This document shows positions 29,690 to 38,549 of a DNA stretch of 64,000 bases, piece by piece. A model generated the notes under the pieces. That model was not told where the DNA came from. It did not search any database and worked only from the letters and a program-made list of their open reading frames with translations. Position numbers and translations under genes: made by a program. The DNA lies in assembly GCA_011754535.1 (NCBI GenBank), contig JAAQVN010000001.1:4092001-4156000 (forward strand), in the 5' to 3' direction. Source of the DNA: Enterobacter asburiae. GTDB lineage: Bacteria; Pseudomonadota; Gammaproteobacteria; Enterobacterales; Enterobacteriaceae. Positions within the stretch are counted from its first letter, which is position 1, and each line of letters opens with the position of its first letter.

Positions 29690-30850
29690 ATGGAACGAGT
29701 CGGTATTACCGAGCGCCCGGACTGGCGCGAAAAAGCCACCGAATACGGTTTTAACTTTCACACCATGTACGGGGAGCCGTACTGGTGTGAAGATGCTTAC
29801 TACAAACTGACGCTCGACCAGGTGGAAAAACTGGAAGAGGTGACGGCCGAGCTGCACCAGATGTGCCTGAAGGTTGTGGAAAAAGTCATCGACAGCGACG
29901 CGCTGATGACCAAATTCCGTATTCCGAAGCACACCTGGAGTTTCGTCCGGCAGTCGTGGAAAACAAATCAGCCCTCGCTTTACTCTCGCCTCGATCTGGC
30001 GTGGGACGGCATGGGTGAACCGAAGCTGTTAGAAAACAACGCAGATACGCCAACCTCCCTTTATGAAGCGGCGTTCTTCCAGTGGATTTGGCTGGAAGAT
30101 CAGATGAACGCCGGAAACCTGCCGGAAGGCAGCGACCAGTTCAACAGCCTGCAGGAAAAGCTGATTGAGCGTTTTGCCGAGCTGCGGGAGCAGTTTGGCT
30201 TCAACCTGCTGCATCTTGCCTGCTGCCGCGACACGGAAGAAGACCGTGGTACGGTTCAGTATCTGCAGGACTGCGCTGCTGAAGCTGAAGTGGCGACCGA
30301 GTTCCTCTATATCGAGGATATCGGCCTGGGGGAAAAAGGTCAGTTTACGGATATGCAGGATCAGGTGATCAGCAACCTGTTCAAGCTCTATCCGTGGGAA
30401 TACATGCTGCGCGAAATGTTCTCCACCAAGCTGGAAGACGCGGGCGTGCGCTGGCTGGAACCGGCATGGAAGAGCATTATCTCTAATAAAGCCCTGCTGC
30501 CGATGCTGTGGGAGATGTTCCCGAACCATCCTAACCTGCTGCCAGCTTATTTTGCGGAAGATGATTTCCCGCCGATGGAAAAATACGTCGTTAAGCCGAT
30601 TTTTTCCCGCGAAGGGGCGAACGTCTCAATTATCGAAAACGGTAAAACGCTGGAAGCGGTTGAAGGACCGTACGGCGAAGAAGGAATGATCGTCCAGGAA
30701 TTCTGGCAACTGCCGAAGTTTGGCGACAGCTATACGCTGATTGGCAGCTGGCTCATCAACGATCGGCCCGCCGGGATTGGCATTCGCGAAGACCGCGCGC
30801 TGATCACCCAGGATCTGTCGCGGTTTTATCCGCATATCTTTGTGGAGTAA
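29690..30850 (+). CDS. ygiC: YgiC, ATP-grasp glutathionylspermidine synthase-like protein
   Basis: A 386-residue protein with the ATP-grasp C-terminal domain of glutathionylspermidine synthase, including '[13 protein letters not shown]' and '[17 protein letters not shown]'. It lacks the N-terminal amidase half of the bifunctional E. coli enzyme Gss. A carbon-nitrogen ligase reaction is likely but E. coli YgiC does not make glutathionylspermidine, so the substrate is unknown. It follows ygiB by two bases. Confidence 0.92.
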   Translation: MERVGITERPDWREKATEYGFNFHTMYGEPYWCEDAYYKLTLDQVEKLEEVTAELHQMCLKVVEKVIDSDALMTKFRIPKHTWSFVRQSWKTNQPSLYSRLDLAWDGMGEPKLLENNADTPTSLYEAAFFQWIWLEDQMNAGNLPEGSDQFNSLQEKLIERFAELREQFGFNLLHLACCRDTEEDRGTVQYLQDCAAEAEVATEFLYIEDIGLGEKGQFTDMQDQVISNLFKLYPWEYMLREMFSTKLEDAGVRWLEPAWKSIISNKALLPMLWEMFPNHPNLLPAYFAEDDFPPMEKYVVKPIFSREGANVSIIENGKTLEAVEGPYGEEGMIVQEFWQLPKFGDSYTLIGSWLINDRPAGIGIREDRALITQDLSRFYPHIFVE

Positions 30851-30865
30851 GACTGCGGCCTGGTG

Positions 30866-30898
30866 CCCTCACCCCAGCCCTCTCCCACTGGGAGAGGG
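30866..30898. repeat. CCCTCACCC-type palindrome after ygiC
   Basis: CCCTCACCCCAG at 30866 leads into a perfect 9-pair stem, CCCTCTCCC (30878-30886) with GGGAGAGGG (30890-30898). It is followed by the real terminator of this region. Confidence 0.75.
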
Positions 30899-30909
30899 TG
30901 CAAACACTA

Positions 30910-30936
30910 AAAACGGCAACCTGAGGTTGCCGTTTT
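30910..30936. terminator. Bidirectional terminator between ygiC and ygiD
   Basis: A 12-pair stem: AAAACGGCAACC at 30910-30921 and GGTTGCCGTTTT at 30925-30936, loop TGA. The flanking A and T runs make it work in both directions for the convergent ygiC and ygiD. Confidence 0.9.
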
Positions 30937-30943
30937 GCTTTTA

Positions 30944-31732
30944 TTATCCCACCTGCACCGACAGCATACTCAAACTGCCCATCTCAATGCCGTCAACCGG
31001 AATAGTAACCGGCTCCTGACCGTCCCATGCGCCCAGAACATAAAGCAGCGGCAGGAAGTGTTCCGGCGTCGGGTTAGAAAGCGAACCGCCTTCGTGATCC
31101 AGATAGTTCACCAGCGGATGCTCCTCAACCGGGCCTTGCCAGGTCAGATTCGCTTTGACGTAGTCGTTAAAAGCGGCCGCCCACGGGTAAGGCGTATTCT
31201 CACCGTGCCAGCGCGCCGTGCGCAGGTTATGCACCACGTTGCCGCTTGCCACCAGCATGATGCCTTCATCACGCAGGTTCGTCAGCTTGCGGCCCATCTC
31301 CAGATGCCAGGCTGCCGGTTTAGTGCTATCGATGCTCAACTGCACCATCGGGATATCCGCATCGGGGTACATTTTTATCAGCACGCCCCACGAGCCGTGG
31401 TCAAAGCCCCAGGCTTCTTTATCCAGCGTGACCGGGACAGGAGCCAGCAAATCCACCAGCTTTTGCGCCAGCTCAGGCGATCCTGGAGCCGGATAATGCG
31501 TATCGTACAGCGCCTGCGGGAAGCCGCCGAAATCATGAATGGTCTTTGGTGCTTTCATGGCGGTCACGCCAGTGCCACGGGTGAACCAGTGCGCAGACAC
31601 CACCACAATCGCCTTCGGTCGCGGCAGCGTCTCGCCCAGATGACGCCAGGTACGGGTATAGACGTTGTCTTCCAGAACGTTCATTGGGCTACCGTGGCCT
31701 AAAAACAGGGCCGGCATACGGGAAGAAGACAT
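30944..31732 (-). CDS. ygiD: YgiD, 4,5-DOPA-extradiol-dioxygenase-like protein
   Basis: A 262-residue LigB-type non-heme dioxygenase. The metal-binding His is in 'LFLGHGSPMN', with further conserved His in 'VSAHWFTRG' and 'VASGNVVHNL'. E. coli YgiD opens the ring of DOPA in vitro; its natural role is unclear. It is convergent with ygiC. In E. coli zupT lies divergent and upstream of ygiD; here an AT-rich gap and a fimbrial operon take that place. Confidence 0.94.
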   Translation of the reverse strand: MSSSRMPALFLGHGSPMNVLEDNVYTRTWRHLGETLPRPKAIVVVSAHWFTRGTGVTAMKAPKTIHDFGGFPQALYDTHYPAPGSPELAQKLVDLLAPVPVTLDKEAWGFDHGSWGVLIKMYPDADIPMVQLSIDSTKPAAWHLEMGRKLTNLRDEGIMLVASGNVVHNLRTARWHGENTPYPWAAAFNDYVKANLTWQGPVEEHPLVNYLDHEGGSLSNPTPEHFLPLLYVLGAWDGQEPVTIPVDGIEMGSLSMLSVQVG

Positions 31733-32171
31733 GGTGGTATCCTTAGAGAAGATGTCAATTTGATGGTTCTACATTACGCGCATTCAGATAAAGATGAACG
31801 CAGATAACCATGAAGATCATCATCAGGAAATTTGAATGTTTTCACGTTTAATTAAGGCATTCTCATTAGACTTTACTGTCAGGATGTGACATAAAGATAA
31901 AACTAAAATCTTTACCAGTAATTGGTATCAATTATTGTCAATTTTTACCGGCTAAAAAATATGTCAAAAAAAGTAACATTATTATCGCAGACCCGTGCCT
32001 AAATAATGAAAACCAGCCTACACTTACATTCATCAGATGCTATATATCAAGATGTACTTAAAATAAGTTTAAGCTATAGTAATCGCATTCTCTCTCCGTC
32101 CTCCCGTATACTTAATTTGCATCCTGAAATTAATATTCAGAGTATGAATTCATTTGAAAAAGGATATTTTC
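31733..32171 (+). promoter_or_regulatory. AT-rich 439-base control region of fimbrial operon
   Basis: No gene is visible. Base composition is markedly AT-rich compared with flanking genes, as is usual for H-NS-silenced fimbrial promoters. An inverted repeat AATTG-GTAT-CAATT lies at 31920-31933. The RBS AGGA at 32161-32164 serves the pilin gene. I see no flanking inverted repeats or recombinase of the fimS switch type. The zupT gene found here in E. coli is absent. Confidence 0.5.
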
Positions 32172-32732
32172 ATGTATATGGGTAAAAAAGTACTGTTAGC
32201 GGTTGCGATGGCTGCCATTGTATCGAGTTCTGCCTTCGCGGAAGAACAGGGTTCCGGCAAAATTAAATTTAAAGGCGTGGTTATTGATGCACCATGCAGC
32301 ATTGCACCGGACAGCGTTGACAAAGAAGTTGACCTGGGTGAAGTGACCACTGCCGTTATTAATGCCAACAAAAAGTCTACTGCTGTTCCGGTTGATATTA
32401 ACCTGGAAAACTGCCAGCTTGACGATCCTGCTGATGAGACCGACACGCCAATTACCAAAGTCGATGTCACCTTCACCAGCGCAGCAACAGACGCGACTGA
32501 CACCAGTCTCATGACCAACACCTATGCCAGCGGCGCACAGAACGTGGGCGTTCGTTTGCTGGATAACGCCGAATCCAACATCACGCTGGGCGCGGCTAAT
32601 GAAGTTGATCTGCTGGCAGGCTCCACTACTCAAACGCTGCACTTTAAAGCGTTAATGGAAGTGCCTGCAGGTAAAACCGCGACTGCCGGCCAGGTAGAAG
32701 CCACCGCCAACTATGTGCTGATGTACAAATAA
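32172..32732 (+). CDS. Major fimbrial subunit (FimA-type pilin)
   Basis: A 186-residue pilin. A signal peptide ends near SAFA|EEQ; the mature domain carries the N-terminal donor strand, a Cys pair (DAPCSI and LENCQL) for the pilin disulfide, and the C-terminal 'ANYVLMYK' strand with the penultimate-type Tyr recognised by the chaperone. Start ATG 32172 has AGGA seven bases upstream; ATG 32178 is a possible alternative. It is the first gene of a four-gene chaperone-usher operon similar in order and sizes to E. coli ygiL-yqiGHI. Confidence 0.88.
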   Translation: MYMGKKVLLAVAMAAIVSSSAFAEEQGSGKIKFKGVVIDAPCSIAPDSVDKEVDLGEVTTAVINANKKSTAVPVDINLENCQLDDPADETDTPITKVDVTFTSAATDATDTSLMTNTYASGAQNVGVRLLDNAESNITLGAANEVDLLAGSTTQTLHFKALMEVPAGKTATAGQVEATANYVLMYK

Positions 32733-32749
32733 TACTACGCGACAAAACA

Positions 32750-32778
32750 GACCGACTGGCTTAATGCGTCAGTCGGTC
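32750..32778 (+). terminator. Intercistronic hairpin between pilin and usher genes
   Basis: A perfect 9-pair stem, GACCGACTG at 32750-32758 and CAGTCGGTC at 32770-32778, with an 11-base loop. No T run follows directly. Such hairpins after the major pilin usually protect the pilin mRNA and lower downstream expression, giving excess pilin over usher. Confidence 0.8.
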
Positions 32779-32802
32779 CGCAACATTATTTTGAGTAACA
32801 GG

Positions 32803-35244
32803 ATGATGACATATAAATTACAAAAAACAATCATCATTGCGTCCCTGTTAATGACGAAATTCACCTACGCCACTGAATTTAATATCAATGCCATTGATAA
32901 AGACCAGCGAGGCAGCGTCGATCTTTCTCTTTTTAAAGATGAAATAGCCGTCATACCCGGAAGCTATTTTGTTACCGTTTCTATTAATGACGTTCCACTG
33001 GCGAACGGATGGCAGCTTAACTGGAAAGCGTTTAATGATTCAGTACAGGTATGTATTCCGTCTGAACTGGCTGATACCTTTGCACTAAAAGATGATATTC
33101 GTAACGCTTTACCCGAAAAAGACGGATGCATTGATTTCACCTCCCGGCCCGATATTACCTTTACGTTTGAGCAAACAACCCAAACGTTAAAAGTTACCGT
33201 TCCGCAGGCATGGCTGCAGTATCGTGCCGCTGACTGGATGCCTCCCTCCACATGGGACAACGGCGTGCCGGGCGTATTGCTGGATTACAACCTGTTCGCC
33301 AGCCATTACCAGCCCAATAACGGATCGGCCTCGGATAACGCCAACACCTACGGGACCGCCGGTGCCAATATGGGGCCATGGCGGTTGCGCAGCGATTATC
33401 AGTACTCACAAACGCATACTGACGCCGGCTCTGAACATGACGGACGTTTTTCCCGTGTTTACATGTTCCGCCCCTTGCCTTCACTCGGGGCGAAGTTGAC
33501 CCTTGGCGAAACGGATTTTCAGTCTGCCATTTTTGATGCGTTTACCTATACCGGCGCCTCCCTGATCAGCGATGAACGCATGCTACCATGGTCCCTGCGG
33601 GGTTACGCGCCACAAATTATCGGGATTGCGCAAACCAACGCGACGGTCACGGTCAGCCTGGCCGATCGCGTGATCTATCAAAGTAAAGTTCCGCCGGGAC
33701 CGTTTGTTATTCAGGATCTTAACCAGTCGGTACAGGGCACGCTGGACGTCAAGGTGACAGAAGAGGATGGGCGCGTCAGCACCTTCCAGGTCTCGGCAGA
33801 ATCGGTGCCGTTTTTAACGCGTAAAGGTCAGGTTCGCTATAAGCTGGCGGCCGGAAAAGCGCGAAAAGACGCGTCTCATGACGTTGAAGATAACGCCTTT
33901 ATGAGCGGTGAATTATCCTGGGGTATGCTGTCACAAACCTCCCTTTATGGCGGTTCGCTCGCCGATGGCGATCGTTACCGGTCCGTTGCCGCCGGGATCG
34001 GACAAAATATGGAGTACCTGGGCGCCCTCTCTTTTGACGTGACGCAGGCGACCAGCCGGTTGCCCAATCAGAATAGCCAGACAGGTTACAGCTACCGCTT
34101 TAACTACAGTAAACGTTTCGATACCACCGGTAGCCAGCTTACGCTCGCCAGCTATCGCTACTCAGACCCGCAGTTTCTCAGCTACGCCCGTTTTCTGGAT
34201 GATGACGATAATGACCGCCAGTCAGAAAAACAGACGCTCAGCGTGACGGCAAGCCAGTACATTTCAGCGCTATCGCTCAACCTCTATGTCAACATGCTGC
34301 GTCAAACCTGGTGGAATGACACCCCCTCAACAACGGGCAGCGTGACAGCAGGCTATAACTTTGACATTGGTCGCTGGAAAAACCTGGGCGTCACCGTGTC
34401 GTGGAGTAAAACGCACTATGAAGACGAAGACGACGATACGCAGTTCTACCTCTCACTGAGCGTACCGCTCGACCCCGATCATCGTCTGAATTACGACCTG
34501 CGTAACGGCGACAGTCTGAGCCAGAACGTTTCGTGGTATGACACATCAGACCGCAACAATACCTGGGGTGTTTCCGCAGGTACCGAGAGCGAGAAATCAG
34601 ATGCCGGCGCGCAGGTGAGCGGTAACTATCAACATTATTCTCCATATGGCGACCTGAATCTCTCCGGGAGTTATAAGGCTAATGAATACAACTCCCTGAG
34701 TGCCAGCTGGAATGGCTCCTTCACCTCAACGGCCAAAGGCGCTGCGCTGCATCGTCGCAGCTACGGTAACGAGCCGCGTGTGATGGTCAGTACCGACGGC
34801 GTAGGCAACATCCCGCTGAACATGTCGCGGGATGAAACCAACCGCTTTGGCATTGGCGTTTTACCGTCCATTTCCAGCTATTCGCCCTCCAGCGTGCAGG
34901 TCAATATGAACAATCTGCCCGACGGCGTAGACGTGGACACCCGCGTTGTGACTTCAACCTGGACAGAGGGCGCCATCGGGTACCGTCAAATTGCAACCCG
35001 CGCAGGCAACGATATTACAGGCATCTTACGTACGCCGTCCGGCGCGCCGCCGCTGGGGGCGATTGTTCGCCTGCTGGATAACGATCGACAGATTGGAATG
35101 GTCGCCGATGATGGCCACGTCTGGCTGGGCGCCGTAGAGCCAGAACAGCAGTTCCGCGTAACGTGGGGAGACAATCAGCAGTGTCGCTTCGCGTTACCTT
35201 CACAACTCGAAAACAGTATGCAGTTGATACTGCCATGTCAGTAA
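32803..35244 (+). CDS. Fimbrial outer-membrane usher
   Basis: An 813-residue usher of the PapC/FimD family. After a signal peptide (to about FTYA) comes the N-terminal chaperone-binding domain ('FNINAIDKDQRGSVDLSLF', 'PGSYFVTVSINDV'), the barrel with a plug ('PFVIQDLNQSVQGTLDVKVTEEDG') and C-terminal domains ending in a Cys pair, 'QCRFALP...ILPC'. It assembles and exports pilus subunits through the outer membrane. Candidate starts are 32764, 32803 and 32806; the first lies inside the hairpin stem-loop, so 32803 is preferred. Confidence 0.9.
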   Translation: MMTYKLQKTIIIASLLMTKFTYATEFNINAIDKDQRGSVDLSLFKDEIAVIPGSYFVTVSINDVPLANGWQLNWKAFNDSVQVCIPSELADTFALKDDIRNALPEKDGCIDFTSRPDITFTFEQTTQTLKVTVPQAWLQYRAADWMPPSTWDNGVPGVLLDYNLFASHYQPNNGSASDNANTYGTAGANMGPWRLRSDYQYSQTHTDAGSEHDGRFSRVYMFRPLPSLGAKLTLGETDFQSAIFDAFTYTGASLISDERMLPWSLRGYAPQIIGIAQTNATVTVSLADRVIYQSKVPPGPFVIQDLNQSVQGTLDVKVTEEDGRVSTFQVSAESVPFLTRKGQVRYKLAAGKARKDASHDVEDNAFMSGELSWGMLSQTSLYGGSLADGDRYRSVAAGIGQNMEYLGALSFDVTQATSRLPNQNSQTGYSYRFNYSKRFDTTGSQLTLASYRYSDPQFLSYARFLDDDDNDRQSEKQTLSVTASQYISALSLNLYVNMLRQTWWNDTPSTTGSVTAGYNFDIGRWKNLGVTVSWSKTHYEDEDDDTQFYLSLSVPLDPDHRLNYDLRNGDSLSQNVSWYDTSDRNNTWGVSAGTESEKSDAGAQVSGNYQHYSPYGDLNLSGSYKANEYNSLSASWNGSFTSTAKGAALHRRSYGNEPRVMVSTDGVGNIPLNMSRDETNRFGIGVLPSISSYSPSSVQVNMNNLPDGVDVDTRVVTSTWTEGAIGYRQIATRAGNDITGILRTPSGAPPLGAIVRLLDNDRQIGMVADDGHVWLGAVEPEQQFRVTWGDNQQCRFALPSQLENSMQLILPCQ

Positions 35245-35250
35245 GAAATC

Positions 35251-36015
35251 ATGATGAAATTCACCCTACTTAAAAACCTGTGCCTGATGCTTATCGGCAC
35301 CGCATTTGCCAGCCACGCAGCCGTTAACCTGGACCGCACGCGCATTGTCTTCCCGGAAAGCGACAAGGCCAGCAGCCTGAAGATAGAAAACCAGAGCAAA
35401 GCGCTACCCTATCTGGCGCTCTCCTGGATTGAAGATGAGAAAGGCCGCAAGGAGGATACGCACTTCATGGCGCTGCCTCCGATTCAACGCATTGAAGCGG
35501 GCTCCGCGTCGCAGGTCAGGATCGTTAAGCAAGCGGCCACCGGCCAGTTGCCAAAAGACAGGGAATCCCTGTTCTATTTCAACCTGCGCGAAGTGCCGCC
35601 AAAAAGCACCAGCGCCAGCGAAGAGCGCAGCGTCATGCAGGTGGCGATGCAGAGCAGGATCAAACTGTTCTGGCGTCCTAAAGCAATTACCAAAAAGCCC
35701 GGCGAGCAGGCAGAAATGCGGATGGAAATTTCAGCCACCGCGAAAGGGCTGACTATACATAACCCGACGCCGTACTACATCACCCTGGCCTGGCTCAGTA
35801 AGAATGCCAAAACCATGCTGCCGGGCTTTGACAGCCTGATGCTTGCACCCTTCGCAACGGCAACAACCTCTACCGGTGACTACCACGGTAATTATTACAG
35901 CATCGGCTATATCGACGATTACGGTGCGTTGAAAAAGGTCGACGTGCAGTGCGTGGGTACAGCGCAGTGCAAACTTACCGAACGGAAGATCGAAAAAGAT
36001 GCGAAATCTCGCTAA
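35251..36015 (+). CDS. Periplasmic fimbrial chaperone (PapD-like)
   Basis: A 254-residue chaperone with a signal peptide ending at SHAA|VNL. The first immunoglobulin-like domain has '[23 protein letters not shown]' and the signature '[20 protein letters not shown]'; the second has '[13 protein letters not shown]'. It caps subunits by donor-strand complementation and delivers them to the usher. It follows the usher by six bases and overlaps the adhesin gene by 17. Confidence 0.92.
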   Translation: MMKFTLLKNLCLMLIGTAFASHAAVNLDRTRIVFPESDKASSLKIENQSKALPYLALSWIEDEKGRKEDTHFMALPPIQRIEAGSASQVRIVKQAATGQLPKDRESLFYFNLREVPPKSTSASEERSVMQVAMQSRIKLFWRPKAITKKPGEQAEMRMEISATAKGLTIHNPTPYYITLAWLSKNAKTMLPGFDSLMLAPFATATTSTGDYHGNYYSIGYIDDYGALKKVDVQCVGTAQCKLTERKIEKDAKSR

Positions 36016-37060
36016 TGTCCTGTTTATTTTGCTGGTTTCTGCACTGCCGTTAAAAGAGGCGCTGGCGCTGGACTGCTATCTGGGCGGCTCCGGCGGTCCC
36101 GTTGAGGAGACCAAAACCATCTCGCCGTTCGCCATTCCCAGCAATGCGCAGGTGGGCGAAAAAATTTGGGAATCAGATGACATCAAAATTCCGGTGACAT
36201 GCAACCACAACGTTGTCGGCGGTTTTGAACAAGAAGATATCTTCGCCTGGGTAAACCCTTATCCTGCCGCATCGGATCCCTATTATGAACTGGGCGTGAC
36301 CTATGAAGGGATGGATTACGATGCAACCGGCCAGCCTAACGGCGTCGATACCCGCCAGTGTCTGGACAACCAAAACATCACGATTTATACCCCGGCGCAG
36401 ATCCGGCAGATGGGCTGGGAAAACCTGATCTGCTCCGGTAACCCGGACGATATCCATACCTCGCGCACCTTTGTTGCTCGCCTGCGCTTATACGTCAAAA
36501 TCAAAGCGATGCCGCCCCACGGCTACGTCAGCTCCCTGGGCGATTACATCGTTGTCCAGTTTGACGGAAAAGGCGGCGTGAACCAGATGTCGGACGCGAA
36601 AAACCTCAAATATCACATCAACGGTCTGCAAAACATTACCGTGCTGGATTGTGGGGCGACGTTCAGTATTTTCCCGGAGAATCAGGAGATTGATTTTGGC
36701 ACCTTCAGCGCGCGCGATATTGTGAATCAGCAGACGCGTAGACGAACCTTTTCGGTGAAGACGACGAAGGTGCAGGATGCACAATGTTCAGATGGGTTCA
36801 AAATGGATTCGTCGTTCTATACTACGGAATCGCTCACCGCTGAGGACACGGCATTACTTATTGGGAATGGCTTGCAGTTGAGAATACTCAACGGCACTCA
36901 GCCCTACACCTTTAACCACTATGAAGAATATGCCGATTTTACGGGCAGCACGCTGCAATATCAGCAGGATTACACCGCAGAGTTGTCACCCGTAGAAGGA
37001 AAAGCTATCCAGTCCGGTCCTTTCGAAACCGTGGTGTTATTCAAAATTAACTATCATTAG
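35999..37060 (+). CDS. Two-domain fimbrial tip adhesin
   Basis: A 353-residue secreted protein (signal to about ALA|LDC). The N-terminal half, to about residue 210, is a lectin-like domain with four Cys (DCYLGG, VTCNHN, RQCLDN, LICSGN); the C-terminal half starts '[23 protein letters not shown]' and is a pilin domain with two Cys and a terminal 'VVLFKINYH' strand. This is the layout of tip adhesins such as FimH. The receptor is unknown. Size and place as fourth gene resemble E. coli YqiI. Confidence 0.8.
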   Translation: MRNLANVLFILLVSALPLKEALALDCYLGGSGGPVEETKTISPFAIPSNAQVGEKIWESDDIKIPVTCNHNVVGGFEQEDIFAWVNPYPAASDPYYELGVTYEGMDYDATGQPNGVDTRQCLDNQNITIYTPAQIRQMGWENLICSGNPDDIHTSRTFVARLRLYVKIKAMPPHGYVSSLGDYIVVQFDGKGGVNQMSDAKNLKYHINGLQNITVLDCGATFSIFPENQEIDFGTFSARDIVNQQTRRRTFSVKTTKVQDAQCSDGFKMDSSFYTTESLTAEDTALLIGNGLQLRILNGTQPYTFNHYEEYADFTGSTLQYQQDYTAELSPVEGKAIQSGPFETVVLFKINYH

Positions 37061-37065
37061 CAACA

Positions 37066-37091
37066 AAAAAGCCGGGTTTCCCCGGCTTTTT
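37066..37091. terminator. Terminator between adhesin gene and ribB
   Basis: AAAAAGCCGGG at 37066-37076 pairs with CCCGGCTTTTT at 37081-37091, loop TTTC. The T run and opposing A run make it bidirectional for the convergent fimbrial operon and ribB. Confidence 0.93.
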
Positions 37092-37104
37092 CACATCAGC
37101 AACT

Positions 37105-37758
37105 TCAGCTGGCTTTGCGCTCGTGCGCCTGGCGGTACTCCACCAGATCTTCAATCGTCACCACCGGCATGTTGTGCAGACGCGCAAAGGTGATGCACTC
37201 CGGCGCGCGCGCCATGGTGCCGTCATCATTGGTGAGTTCGCACAGTACGCCAGCCGGTTTGAAGCCAGCCAGCGTCACCAGATCGATGGTCGCTTCGGTG
37301 TGGCCACCACGGGTCAGCACGCCTCCCGGCTGCGCACGCAGCGGGAAGACGTGGCCTGGACGATGGAGATCGGATGGTTTTGCGTCATCGGCAATCGCTG
37401 CACGCACGGTCGTCAGACGGTCAGCCGCCGACACACCGGTAGTCACGCCATGGGCCGCTTCAATGGTCACGGTAAAGCCGGTTCCGAAGGCGCTGGTGTT
37501 GTTTTCAACCATCATCGGCAGATCGAGCTGCTGGCGGCGGTCTTCGGTAATACACAGGCATACGATGCCGCTGCCGTGACGGATGGTCAGCGCCATCTGC
37601 TCAACGGTCATGTTTTCGGCGGCAAAAATCATGTCGCCTTCGTTTTCACGGTTTTCATCGTCAAGCACCATCACACCGCGGCCTTCGCGCAGTGCATCCA
37701 GTGCATGTTCAACACGTTGAATTGAAGTGCCAAAAGAGGAAAGTAGCGTCTGATTCAT
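37105..37758 (-). CDS. ribB: RibB, 3,4-dihydroxy-2-butanone-4-phosphate synthase
   Basis: A 217-residue enzyme of riboflavin synthesis that converts ribulose 5-phosphate into the four-carbon precursor and formate. The active site '[16 protein letters not shown]' with its acidic residues and '[12 protein letters not shown]' are intact. There is no fused RibA half, as in E. coli. Expression is set by the FMN riboswitch upstream. Confidence 0.97.
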   Translation of the reverse strand: MNQTLLSSFGTSIQRVEHALDALREGRGVMVLDDENRENEGDMIFAAENMTVEQMALTIRHGSGIVCLCITEDRRQQLDLPMMVENNTSAFGTGFTVTIEAAHGVTTGVSAADRLTTVRAAIADDAKPSDLHRPGHVFPLRAQPGGVLTRGGHTEATIDLVTLAGFKPAGVLCELTNDDGTMARAPECITFARLHNMPVVTIEDLVEYRQAHERKAS

Positions 37759-37827
37759 GGTAAAAAAACCTCATTAACTTTATGGTTACCAGAATCAGGG
37801 CAGTCTTAGGAGCGCCGAACAAGCGGC

Positions 37828-37856
37828 AAAAAAATAACGTGAGCGGGCCATGCCCG
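37828..37856 (-). terminator. Riboswitch-controlled terminator ahead of ribB
   Basis: On the minus strand CGGGC-ATG-GCCCG (37856-37844) is followed by a short spacer and a seven-base T run at 37834-37828. It lies between the FMN aptamer and ribB and likely forms the expression platform that stops transcription when FMN is bound; E. coli also uses translation control. Confidence 0.7.
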
Positions 37857-37865
37857 ACTGGATCG

Positions 37866-38008
37866 TTACTCTCTCCCATCCGGACTCTAACCGTCGGCCC
37901 CGGAATTACACCGGATCTGCTGACCTTTGAGAATTCACTCAAAGCGCTCGCGGGCTTTCAGCATGACGCTGATTTACCGCCGGTGGGGAATTTCGCCCCG
38001 CCCTGAGA
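37866..38008 (-). ncRNA. FMN riboswitch (RFN element, sroG-like)
   Basis: The minus strand shows the conserved RFN blocks in order: GGGCGGGGCGAAATTCCCC, ACCGGCGGTAAATC, AAAGCCCGCGAGC, GGTCAGCAGATCCGGT, CCGGGGCCGACGGTTAGAG and GTCCGGATGGGAGAGA. It is in the 5-prime leader of ribB, where E. coli carries the same element. FMN binding reduces ribB expression. Confidence 0.96.
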
Positions 38009-38135
38009 ATAAGCAAGATAACTATAACGCTATTGATTAACCTGGGCAATGCATAAGCTTCAAACAAATCTGCTTTATCCTGGGTCATGACGCGCTACAA
38101 TGTTCATCAACACCGACTTATCAAGGGAAGCCATT

Positions 38136-38432
38136 ATGATTGACCCGAAAAAAATTGAGCAGATCGCGCGTCAGGTTCATGAGTCCATGCCGAAAGGCAT
38201 TCGTGAATTTGGTGATGACGTAGAAAAGAAAATCCGCCAGACGCTGCAGGCGCAGCTGGTTCGCCTTGATTTAGTCAGCCGCGAAGAGTTTGACGTGCAG
38301 ACCCAGGTTCTGCTGCGCACCCGCGAGAAGCTGGCGCTGCTGGAACAGCGTCTGACCGAGCTGGAAAACCGTAATGCACCGGAAGAAGTGAAGCCAGCAC
38401 CGGCTATTCCACCGGTGGACGACCAGGAGTAA
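38136..38432 (+). CDS. ubiK: UbiK (YqiC), ubiquinone synthesis accessory factor
   Basis: A 98-residue protein with a short amphipathic N-terminal helix ([17 protein letters not shown]), then a long coiled coil ('[18 protein letters not shown]') and a Pro-rich tail. It resembles E. coli UbiK, which binds UbiJ and lipids to aid aerobic ubiquinone assembly. The start is set by AAGGGA before ATG 38136. In E. coli a fimbrial operon and glgS follow; here hldE follows directly. Confidence 0.93.
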   Translation: MIDPKKIEQIARQVHESMPKGIREFGDDVEKKIRQTLQAQLVRLDLVSREEFDVQTQVLLRTREKLALLEQRLTELENRNAPEEVKPAPAIPPVDDQE

Positions 38433-38446
38433 GTGCGGCCTGTTGT

Positions 38447-38518
38447 GCCCGGTGGCGGCTACGCCTTACCGGGCCTACATGAACGCGCAGGTCGGGTAAG
38501 GCGCAGCCGCCACCCGAC
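38447..38518. repeat. REP pair (BIME) between ubiK and hldE
   Basis: GCCCGGTGGCGGCTACGCC...ACCGGGCCTAC at 38447-38476 faces GTCGGGTAAGGCGCAGCC...CACCCGAC at 38491-38518. It is the same family as the pair at 2673-2745, again between convergent genes. Confidence 0.87.
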
Positions 38519-38521
38519 ATA

Positions 38522-38549
38522 AAAAAACGGGCCAACAGGCCCGTTTTTT
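38522..38549 (-). terminator. hldE terminator
   Basis: AAAAAACGGGCC at 38522-38533 pairs with GGCCCGTTTTTT at 38538-38549. On the minus strand the stem begins inside the hldE stop codon and is followed by T's. It can also act on ubiK transcripts. Confidence 0.93.

Noticed and set aside
31733..32171. Invertible fimS-like promoter switch
   Set aside because: No matching inverted repeats at both ends and no FimB/FimE recombinase gene nearby.
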